Shown in pieces: positions 1-5,191 of a stretch of DNA of 7,471 nt (position 1 is the first letter of the stretch; every line of letters begins with the position of its first letter). The notes below the pieces were generated by a model, which was given only the letters and a program-made list of their open reading frames with translations, did not search any database and was not told the DNA's origin. Location: NCBI GenBank assembly GCA_030648135.1, contig JAUSIF010000352.1, forward strand, positions 1 to 7,471. The letters are read 5' to 3'. The DNA is from Xanthobacteraceae bacterium. Its GTDB lineage: Bacteria > Pseudomonadota > Alphaproteobacteria > Rhizobiales > Xanthobacteraceae. Made by a program: the position numbers and the translations under genes.

Positions 1-849
1 GGCTGTCCCTACAAGAAGATCTATTACAACTGGTCGAGCGGAAAATCCGAGAAATGCATCTTTTGCTTCCCCCGCATCGAGGCAGGCCAGCCGACGGTCT
101 GCTCGGAAACCTGCGTCGGCCGCATCCGCTATCTCGGCGTGGTGCTCTATGACGCCGACCGCATCGAGAAAGCTGCGAGCGCCGCCAACGAGCAGGATCT
201 CTATCAGGCCCAGCTTGATATCTTTCTCAATCCGAACGATGAAGGCGTGATCGCACAGGCTCGCGCCGACGGAGTGCCCGATAACTGGCTTGAAGGCGCG
301 AAGTGCTCGCCGATATGGAAGATGGCGATGGAATGGAAGGTCGCGTTTCCGCTCCATCCCGAATACCGCACGCTGCCGATGGTCTGGTACGTGCCGCCGC
401 TCTCGCCGATCCAATCGGCGGCGCAGGCGGGCAAGATCGGTCACGACGGCCAGATGCCGGATGTGCGCTCGCTCCGCATTCCGCTCAAATATCTCGCCAA
501 TCTCTTGACCGCCGGCAAAGAGGAGCCGGTGGCGCAGGGTCTCGAGCGTATGCTCGCCATGCGCGCCTATATGCGCGCGAAAACCATCGACGGCGTGATC
601 GACGAGAATATCGCCAAGCGCGTCGGTCTTACCTCGCTTGCCGTCGAGGAGATGTATCAGGTGATGGCGATTGCCAATTACGAGGATCGTTTTGTGATCC
701 CGACCGCACACCGCGAATTGGACGAGGATGCCTATGACCTGCGCGGCTCCTGCGGTTTCTCGTTTGGCAATGGCTGCTCCGGCGGCACCACCGAGACCAA
801 TCTCTTTGGCGCGCCGAAGCGGGCGAAGACTCCGATGGAGGTCGCGTGA
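1..849 (+). CDS. narH: Respiratory nitrate reductase beta subunit NarH (5' end missing)
   Basis: This is the C-terminal 282 residues of the iron-sulfur beta subunit of membrane-bound nitrate reductase. In the NarGHI complex it carries electrons from the NarI hemes to the NarG molybdenum site on the cytoplasmic face. The frame is open from base 1, and the stop is TGA at 847-849. The family protein is about 510 residues, so roughly the first 230, with most of the ferredoxin-type cysteines, lie outside the window. Visible ligand cysteines are C2, C19 and C22 (CIFC), then C34 and C38 in PTVCSETCVGR. Strong family stretches follow: EYRTLPMVWYVPPLSPIQSA, SLRIPLKYLANLLTAG and IANYEDRFVIP, with a CGFSFGNGC segment near the end. 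narJ begins on the last base of the stop codon, so translation is probably coupled. NxrB of Nitrobacter belongs to the same family and cannot be excluded from this fragment alone. Confidence 0.97.
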   Translation, partial: GCPYKKIYYNWSSGKSEKCIFCFPRIEAGQPTVCSETCVGRIRYLGVVLYDADRIEKAASAANEQDLYQAQLDIFLNPNDEGVIAQARADGVPDNWLEGAKCSPIWKMAMEWKVAFPLHPEYRTLPMVWYVPPLSPIQSAAQAGKIGHDGQMPDVRSLRIPLKYLANLLTAGKEEPVAQGLERMLAMRAYMRAKTIDGVIDENIAKRVGLTSLAVEEMYQVMAIANYEDRFVIPTAHRELDEDAYDLRGSCGFSFGNGCSGGTTETNLFGAPKRAKTPMEVA

Positions 850-1577
850 TGACCAAGACCTTCAAGGTATTCTCAGCGCTTCTCAGCTATCCTATTGAGG
901 AATTACAGCAAGCGGCCCCCGAATTGCGGGCGGCCATTGAGACGGAAGGCCAATTGTCCGCCGCTGTTCGGCGGCAGCTCGACATTCTGATCGAGGAGAT
1001 CGTGGCGCGCGATCTTTATGATCTGCAGGAACGCTATGTGCTTTTATTCGACCGCACGCGCTCGTTGTCGCTGCATCTTTTCGAGCATGTGCACGGCGAG
1101 AGCCGCGACCGCGGCCAGGCGATGATCAATCTCAAGGCGCTCTATGAAAAGAACGGGCTTTCGATCACTGCTGCCGAATTGCCCGACTTTCTGCCACTGT
1201 TTCTCGAGTTCCTATCTACCCGTCCTGCTGCCGAGGCGTACGAACTGTTGGGCCAGCCAGCGCATATTCTGTCGGCGATCGCCGAGCGCCTGCGCAAGCG
1301 CCGCTCGTCCTACGAGGCAGTGTTCCGCGCGCTGGTTGCGCTCTCCACCACCAAGCCGAAAGTCGAGCAAGTTGCCGAGCTGCTCGAAACGCCCGATCCG
1401 GATCCGACCGATCTCGCCGCGCTCGATGCCGCCTGGGAAGATGAGCCCGTCATCTTCGGTCCCGGTGCGACCCATAGCTGCAAGGATGGTCTCGTCGCCC
1501 GCATTCGTGCGGCTCGGCGTCCCGCTGCCGGCGTGACCATTCCCGCCGCGACCCGTCCCATCATCTCGCGGTCTTGA
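849..1577 (+). CDS. narJ: Nitrate reductase molybdenum cofactor assembly chaperone NarJ
   Basis: NarJ is a cytoplasmic TorD-like chaperone. It binds apo-NarG, helps insert the molybdenum cofactor and holds back membrane docking until the enzyme is mature; it is not part of the final complex. The all-helical sequence carries the hallmark LSLHLFEHVHGESRDRGQAM at residues 73-92. Its 242 residues are close to the usual length of about 235. I chose ATG at 849 over the in-frame GTG at 846. The ATG overlaps the narH stop as TGATG, and a GGAGG at 837-841 lies seven bases upstream, which is good ribosome-binding spacing. The C-terminal third, after a DPDPTDLAALDAAWEDEPVIF segment near residues 183-203, is rich in Arg and Pro and less conserved; it ends in ARRPAAGVTIPAATRP. 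narI follows after ten bases. Confidence 0.96.
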   Translation: MTKTFKVFSALLSYPIEELQQAAPELRAAIETEGQLSAAVRRQLDILIEEIVARDLYDLQERYVLLFDRTRSLSLHLFEHVHGESRDRGQAMINLKALYEKNGLSITAAELPDFLPLFLEFLSTRPAAEAYELLGQPAHILSAIAERLRKRRSSYEAVFRALVALSTTKPKVEQVAELLETPDPDPTDLAALDAAWEDEPVIFGPGATHSCKDGLVARIRAARRPAAGVTIPAATRPIISRS

Positions 1578-1587
1578 GGAGAGCATC

Positions 1588-2319
1588 ATGCGCGAGATTC
1601 TGAACCACGTTGTCTTCGGCTGGTATCCTTATCTCTGTCTGACGGTCTTCCTAGTCGGAAGCTGGGTGCGGTTCGACCGTGAGCAATACACGTGGAGGTC
1701 CGGATCGAGCCAGCTTTTGCGCCGCCGCCAGCTGATGTGGGGCTCTAACCTATTCCACGTCGGTATCCTCGTTATTTTCTTCGGGCATTTCGTCGGATTG
1801 CTTACGCCAATCTGGGTATTCGACACGATCGGCATCTCGCACACCGCGAAGCAGTGGATGGCGATCGGCGGCGGCGGCGTAGCCGGTGTCATGTGCTTCA
1901 TCGGCATTACGCTATTGGTGCACAGGCGACTGTTCGACTCGCGCATCCGCAAGACCTCGTCCTTCGGCGACATTGCGGTTCTGCTCCTGCTCTATGCGCA
2001 GCTCATCCTAGGCCTCGCCACCATTTCGGTATCGCTCAATCATCTCGACGGCCACGAGATGGTGAAGTTCATGACTTGGGCGCAGGGGGTTCTGCTATTA
2101 CAGCCCGGTGTCTCTGCCCTGGTCGCCGACGCGCATCCGATCTTCAAACTCCATCTCTTCCTCGGCATGACGATCTTCCTCGTCTTCCCGTTCACGCGGC
2201 TCGTGCATGTGTGGAGCGCGCCAATCTGGTATCTCGGCCGACGCGGCTATCAAGTGGTACGCACCACGCGGCCCGAGCGCGGTGCCGTACGCTCGACCGC
2301 TCCCATCCCCGCGGAGTGA
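1588..2319 (+). CDS. narI: Respiratory nitrate reductase gamma subunit NarI (diheme cytochrome b)
   Basis: NarI is the membrane anchor of the nitrate reductase complex. It oxidises quinol and passes electrons through two b-type hemes to NarH. The 243-residue protein has about five hydrophobic segments (roughly residues 8-26, 55-75, 92-111, 127-149 and 187-205), as in the family. The four histidines that align with the E. coli heme ligands are present: H57 in WGSNLFHVG, H67 in FFGHFVG, H189 in IFKLHLFLGM and H207 in TRLVHVWS. All expected ligands are intact, so the subunit should be functional. AGGAGAG at 1577-1583 overlaps the narJ stop and supports the ATG at 1588. The C-terminal tail, past about residue 215, is polar, Arg-rich and probably cytoplasmic. 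The next gene begins four bases after the stop. Confidence 0.97.
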   Translation: MREILNHVVFGWYPYLCLTVFLVGSWVRFDREQYTWRSGSSQLLRRRQLMWGSNLFHVGILVIFFGHFVGLLTPIWVFDTIGISHTAKQWMAIGGGGVAGVMCFIGITLLVHRRLFDSRIRKTSSFGDIAVLLLLYAQLILGLATISVSLNHLDGHEMVKFMTWAQGVLLLQPGVSALVADAHPIFKLHLFLGMTIFLVFPFTRLVHVWSAPIWYLGRRGYQVVRTTRPERGAVRSTAPIPAE

Positions 2320-2323
2320 TGAT

Positions 2324-3157
2324 ATGATCTGCTCGGTGCGATCTTCTGCGATCTCGGCGAAGCCCATATTTGTTAGCGTCAATGGCATCGCCATTCCGCG
2401 AAATGCCATTGCGCGCGAAGCCCAGCATCATCCAGCTCCATCACCCATGGCCGCGTGGAAGGAGGCAGCGCGTGCGCTGGCGATCCGCGAATTGCTGTTG
2501 CAGGAGGCACAGCGGCTCGAACTCGCTGCTGAGCCGCTGACCGATGGCAAGGACCGCAGGGAGACTGACGAAGAGGCGCTTATCCGCGCGTTGATCGAGC
2601 GCGAGGTAAAAACACCCGAGCCGGATATGGATAGCTGTTGGCGCTATTATGAGCAAAACCGCGGACGATTCCGCACGCCCGATATCTACGAGGCGGCTCA
2701 TATTCTGTTTGCGGCGCTTGCGAAGGACGTCGTTGCCTATGGCCGGGCGCGGGAGGTGGCGAAGGGCATACTTGCCGAGTTGAACGCACATCCGGAGCGA
2801 TTTGCCGATCTCGCGGGCCTGCATTCGGCATGTCCGTCAGGCGCGCAGGGCGGCAACCTCGGTCAGATCACGAGCGGACAGACCACGCCGGAATTCGAGC
2901 GCGCCCTCATATCGCTCGCGCCAGATTCGCTCTGCGAGGAGCCAGTTGCGACGCGTTACGGTCATCACATCATCCGCCTCGACCGCAAGATCGAGGGGCG
3001 CGAGTTGCCGTTCGAAGCAGTGGCTGCCCGCATTGCGGACTATCTCGCCGAGAGTGTCGAGCGGCGTGCAGTTGCGCAATATATCGCCCGCCTCGCTTCG
3101 CGGGCGCGGATCGAAGGCATCGAACTCGCTGGCGTCGAGGCGCTCCGCGTGCATTGA
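2324..3157 (+). CDS. Parvulin-type peptidyl-prolyl cis-trans isomerase of the nar operon
   Basis: This is a 277-residue PpiC/parvulin-family protein, a predicted prolyl isomerase and folding helper. A SurA/NifM-like helical N-terminal part (about 42-112, with AAWKEAARALAIRELLLQEA) precedes the parvulin domain at about 118-221. That domain shows the AAHILFA strand, the loop CPSGAQGGNLGQI, the TPEFERALISL helix and the closing ATRYGHHIIRLD. There is no signal peptide or membrane segment, so it should act in the cytoplasm, unlike SurA or PrsA. I chose ATG at 2324: it lies four bases after the narI stop with GCGGAG (2311-2316) at good spacing. The frame stays open upstream to a start at 2207, but that would run through narI. 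Its place directly behind narI suggests a role in maturing a Nar subunit, by analogy with NifM for nitrogenase and the parvulin NxrX in Nitrobacter. That role is inference; the fold assignment is solid. Confidence 0.88.
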   Translation: MICSVRSSAISAKPIFVSVNGIAIPRNAIAREAQHHPAPSPMAAWKEAARALAIRELLLQEAQRLELAAEPLTDGKDRRETDEEALIRALIEREVKTPEPDMDSCWRYYEQNRGRFRTPDIYEAAHILFAALAKDVVAYGRAREVAKGILAELNAHPERFADLAGLHSACPSGAQGGNLGQITSGQTTPEFERALISLAPDSLCEEPVATRYGHHIIRLDRKIEGRELPFEAVAARIADYLAESVERRAVAQYIARLASRARIEGIELAGVEALRVH

Positions 3158-3165
3158 CGGCGGCG

Positions 3166-3305
3166 ATGTTACTCGGTGACCTATTGGCGGAGATCGAGCA
3201 GGCGAGCGCGGCGGCGCGGTCACGGCCGGCGCTAATGCGGGCTCCGCCTGTCTCCGCCGCATGGTCGAGCGCGTGCTCAAGCAAGACGAACAAGGCGCGG
3301 GATGA
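3166..3305 (+). pseudogene. Remnant of a small nar-operon hypothetical protein (internal deletion)
   Basis: Two pieces in different frames look like the ends of one small protein. The first starts at ATG 3166 (a TTG at 3154 is also in frame) and reads MLLGDLLAEIEQASAAA up to about 3216. The second, two frames further on, reads AGSACLRRMVERVLKQDEQ and ends at a TGA at 3303-3305. From memory, small proteins of about 90-100 residues behind nar operons in related bacteria begin with MLLGDL and end with an ACLRRM-like helix, so the middle part appears to be lost. The 140-base length is not a multiple of three, consistent with a frameshifting deletion near 3217-3227. The frame of the first half stays open to 3444, but its later sequence overlaps the next promoter and gene and resembles no protein. 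The family match is recollection, so confidence is moderate. Confidence 0.45.
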
Positions 3306-3307
3306 AT

Positions 3308-3321
3308 TTGATCCATGTCAA
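3308..3321 (+). promoter_or_regulatory. FixK/FNR/NNR-type operator
   Basis: The sequence is TTGAT-CCAT-GTCAA, two five-base half-sites around four bases. This fits the CRP/FNR-family consensus TTGAY-N4-RTCAA bound by FNR, FixK and NNR/DnrR regulators. Its centre (3314.5) lies about 90 bases before the start of the DUF6455-like gene. A regulator bound at -41.5 would place transcription near 3356, leaving a leader of about 48 bases. This implies activation at low oxygen or by nitrogen oxides. Which regulator acts cannot be told from the box alone. Confidence 0.65.
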
Positions 3322-3348
3322 TGTGAAGTTGGTGCGCCCGGCAAAAAA

Positions 3349-3364
3349 TATACATACATACATA
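3349..3364 (+). repeat. Short TACA tandem repeat in the presumed -10 region
   Basis: Three tandem TACA units (3351-3362), preceded by TA and followed by TAAT, sit 28 bases after the FixK/FNR-type box. TATACA at 3349-3354 is a plausible -10 element for the class II promoter that the box implies. The tract is short and may be nothing more than an AT-rich promoter core. Confidence 0.35.
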
Positions 3365-3403
3365 ATTTGTGTGTGGGTCCTTTGTCTAAGAGGAGCAAAG
3401 GTC

Positions 3404-3829
3404 ATGACGCGCCTCACGCATTGGTTACGCAATTGGGTCGATAGGATTCATACGCGCTGGGAATTGAACAGGTTGGACGAGGGGGAACTCGCACGTATAG
3501 CCCATGATATGGGCCTGTCGTCGGCCGAGCTCGTCGCGGTAAATGAGGGCAATCCCGACGTTGCGGAGCGCTTGCCTCGCTTGATGCGCGTCCTTCACCT
3601 TGATCCTACCAAAGTCTCCCGCGCGCATCCTGAAGTATTTCGCGATCTTCAGCGCGTTTGTACGAAGTGCGGAAGCACCGGCAGATGTGTACGCGATCTG
3701 GCTGACGGGACTGCGGTAAAAAAATGGGAGAGCTATTGCCCAAATGCATCGACGTTGCGAGCATTGATTCAAGAATTTCATCGCCGAAAGCCGATGGAAT
3801 CTGCTCACCAACCTGATCTTAGCCATTAG
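3404..3829 (+). CDS. DUF6455-like four-cysteine protein
   Basis: This is a 141-residue soluble protein of unknown function that resembles the DUF6455 family. An N-terminal amphipathic stretch (MTRLTHWLRNWVDRIHTRWE) is followed by the family core: LNRLDEGELARIAHDMGLSS at 21-40, a PRLMRVLHLDP helix, then DLQRVCTKCGSTGRC and WESYCPNASTLRAL. The cysteines C86, C89, C95 and C112 form a C-x2-C-x5-C...C pattern that could hold a metal or Fe-S group, though I know of no proof of this. ATG at 3404 is chosen because AGAGGAG (3389-3395) precedes it at fair spacing, and because an upstream in-frame ATG at 3302 would place the FixK/FNR box inside the coding region. Base composition is less GC-rich than in the nar genes. 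The box upstream suggests expression under low oxygen or denitrifying conditions. No partner gene is evident. Confidence 0.82.
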   Translation: MTRLTHWLRNWVDRIHTRWELNRLDEGELARIAHDMGLSSAELVAVNEGNPDVAERLPRLMRVLHLDPTKVSRAHPEVFRDLQRVCTKCGSTGRCVRDLADGTAVKKWESYCPNASTLRALIQEFHRRKPMESAHQPDLSH

Positions 3830-4008
3830 CCAGTAGTCGTCGAGCCACGTGGTTGCATCGGTGATCTGAGAATTGTTTCACAAAGACTGGTTCGCAGCGG
3901 ACTGCTCCCTTCGCCAGCTAATCTTTTGTTCTTGCATCAATATTATTTTATTCAGAGAGCCCGAGATTTTTGTGGAACCAGCTCGTATCATTGTCCCGGG
4001 AGCGAAAT
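3830..4008. other. AT-richer spacer without a recognisable gene
   Basis: This spacer separates the DUF6455-like gene from the TAXI gene. A short frame beginning at 3926 codes for low-plausibility sequence and runs into the TAXI gene out of frame. The spacer holds an eight-base palindrome CCACGTGG (3845-3852) and a poor FNR-like pattern TTGTT-N5-ATCAA (3926-3940) with the wrong spacing. GGGAG at 3998-4002 is a plausible ribosome-binding site for the ATG at 4009. No terminator with a T-run is apparent. Confidence 0.5.
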
Positions 4009-4052
4009 ATGCAGCTCATATTCAAGACCATTTTGCCCTTGCGGTGCTCTAG
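4009..4052 (+). pseudogene. Broken signal-peptide start of the TAXI solute-binding gene
   Basis: ATG at 4009, seven bases behind a GGGAG, starts MQLIFKTILP, a typical positively charged and hydrophobic signal-peptide beginning. This frame stops at TGA 4054-4056. One frame over, from 4038, the sequence continues as LAVL, then a TAG stop at 4050-4052, then LTAALAQD, which is a convincing hydrophobic core and signal-peptidase site (ALA-QD) leading straight into the TAXI protein. Adding one C to the CCC run at 4036-4038 would join the two frames, and the TAG is one base from TTG (Leu). Two separate lesions therefore break the export signal; the alternative is sequencing error. Confidence 0.6.
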
Positions 4053-4976
4053 TTGACCGCTGCATTGGCACAAGATTTGGGACTCGCCGTGAAGAAATTA
4101 GTTCTCAGCCTTGGGACCGCAACACCAGGCGGTGGTTTCCCTCTCTATGGCGGCGCCGTCGCTGAGGTCATCAACCAAACGGATTCATCGATCTCGATCG
4201 AGCCCCGCAACACAAAGGGCAGCACCGAGAACATTCCTTTGCTGGAAGCCGGTAACCTCGATCTCGCGCTCGTAACAGGCGAGCCTGCATACGAGGCGTT
4301 TGCTGGAATCGGTCGGCCACGTACCAACCTTAAAATCATAGCCGCAATGTATTCGACACCGGGCATGTTCGTTGTGCGCGCCGATAGCCCCTATAAATCC
4401 ATCCGTGACTTGGTCGGCAAACCGATAGCGTTTGGTGCGCGTGGTTCCGGTTTGGTGATCCTGTCTCGCTACGTGCTGGACGGGATCGGGCTCGATCAGG
4501 ACAAGGATTTTCAGGCAATCTATCTCGACAATGCCGGCGACGGCCCGGCGATGGTACTGGATGGGCGCGTGGCTGCATTGTGGGGCGGCGGTCTCGGCTG
4601 GCCCGGCTTCACGTTGGTGGCCCGGAGTTCGGGGGGCGCGCGGTTTATCGCGCCCAATGAGGACGAAGTCGCGCGCATTCGCGACAAGCACGCCTTTCTC
4701 AAGTCGATGACGGTCCCGGCAGAAAGCTATCCAGGTCAGAGCGCACCGATACATTCGGTTGGCTCATGGAGCTTTATCCTGGTGCGCCCGACGCTCGACG
4801 ATGATGTGGCCTATCGGTTGACCCGCGCGCTCCATCGCGCGGAAGATGCGCTGGGTAAACGGCTCAAGCAGGCCCGCGAGACCACGGCCGCGAACACGGT
4901 TGCTGCGGCCCCTCGTCTCGAACTGATTCACCCCGGTGTGCTGCGTTATTTGCGCGAAGCTGGCGTTGTGAGATAG
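4053..4976 (+). CDS. TAXI-family TRAP transporter solute-binding protein (signal peptide disrupted)
   Basis: TAXI proteins are periplasmic receptors that capture an organic acid or similar solute for a TRAP secondary transporter. The body of the protein is intact: LVLSLGTATPGGGFPLYG near the mature N-terminus (17-34), the NTKGSTENIPLLEAGNLDLA segment (53-72), PGMFVVRADSPYKSIRDLVG (103-122), KPIAFGARGSG, and a C-terminal lobe with SVGSWSFILVRP. The only start in this frame that keeps the signal-peptide remnant is TTG at 4053, directly behind an in-frame TAG; GTG at 4089 is another possibility, and neither has a good ribosome-binding site. As written, the protein lacks the charged n-region and half the hydrophobic core, so export is doubtful. 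No DctQ or DctM permease genes lie within the window. The substrate cannot be told. The gene may be a recent pseudogene that has kept its frame. Confidence 0.75.
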   Translation: MTAALAQDLGLAVKKLVLSLGTATPGGGFPLYGGAVAEVINQTDSSISIEPRNTKGSTENIPLLEAGNLDLALVTGEPAYEAFAGIGRPRTNLKIIAAMYSTPGMFVVRADSPYKSIRDLVGKPIAFGARGSGLVILSRYVLDGIGLDQDKDFQAIYLDNAGDGPAMVLDGRVAALWGGGLGWPGFTLVARSSGGARFIAPNEDEVARIRDKHAFLKSMTVPAESYPGQSAPIHSVGSWSFILVRPTLDDDVAYRLTRALHRAEDALGKRLKQARETTAANTVAAAPRLELIHPGVLRYLREAGVVR

Positions 4977-4998
4977 CGGAAGCTCGCGAAGATCTCAC
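4968..4998 (+). terminator. Hairpin at the end of the TAXI gene
   Basis: GTGAGAT (4968-4974) pairs perfectly with ATCTCAC (4992-4998), and an inner GCG (4976-4978) can pair with CGC (4985-4987) around a six-base loop. The hairpin overlaps the TAG stop at 4974-4976. No run of T follows, only AAAATTT some bases later, so this is at best a weak or Rho-assisted end, or a structure protecting the mRNA. Confidence 0.3.
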
Positions 4999-5191
4999 TC
5001 AAACAGCGCAAAATTTGACTTGGCCAAGCGTGATTTCTATTCCGCGCGCTAATAAATACAGAAAATATATGTTATTATTTGTATATTGACGGATAAGTAA
5101 TGGATGTTATCGTGAATCACAGGATAATTGAGGGTTAATCTCGTCCTGATCGATTCAGACGTTCTGCCCTTTAGCCCCTGGTGAGATCGCT
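4977..5191 (+). promoter_or_regulatory. AT-rich upstream region of the yeiH-like gene with GATAA motifs
   Basis: This spacer turns strongly AT-rich between about 5030 and 5130, unlike its surroundings, and probably carries the promoter of the yeiH-cysJ pair. TTGACG (5086-5091), 16 bases from TATCGT (5108-5113), is a possible but weak -35/-10 pair. GATAA occurs at 5092-5096 and 5123-5127, with its complement TTATC at 5107-5111, spaced 15-16 bases apart. GTGA-A-TCAC (5112-5120) forms a small dyad between the last two. A perfect CTTGGCCAAG palindrome is at 5019-5028. None of these matches an operator I can name. No LysR-type regulator gene is visible, although yeiH genes often have one beside them. 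Confidence 0.4.

Noticed and set aside
846..848. GTG at 846 as the narJ start
   Set aside because: ATG at 849 gives better spacing from GGAGG at 837-841 and removes only one residue.
2207..2323. A longer start for the prolyl isomerase, beginning inside narI
   Set aside because: The added 39 residues would be read from narI coding sequence in another frame, while ATG 2324 has a good ribosome-binding site and sits directly behind the narI stop.
2837..3355. A 172-residue open frame on the minus strand across the isomerase 3' end
   Set aside because: It is opposite well-supported coding sequence and shows no recognisable protein pattern; its upstream part overlaps the FixK/FNR-type promoter region.
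3302..3403. A longer start for the DUF6455-like protein at ATG 3302
   Set aside because: It would cover the FixK/FNR box, the TACA repeat and the ribosome-binding site, and the extra residues do not resemble the family.
3926..3940. A possible second FNR-type box, TTGTT-N5-ATCAA, before the TAXI gene
   Set aside because: The spacing is five instead of four and the left half-site is poor.
4036..4056. Programmed frameshifting to join the signal peptide and TAXI body
   Set aside because: No slippery heptamer or downstream structure is evident, and the TAG in the second frame would still stop translation.
3926..4165. A 79-residue open frame over the spacer and the TAXI start
   Set aside because: The sequence is of low plausibility (many Cys, Arg and Trp), and it is out of frame with both the signal-peptide start and the TAXI body.
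5015..5028. TTGAC followed by the CTTGGCCAAG palindrome as an FNR-type site
   Set aside because: The right half-site does not match RTCAA. The palindrome is noted in the spacer entry, but I cannot assign it to a regulator.
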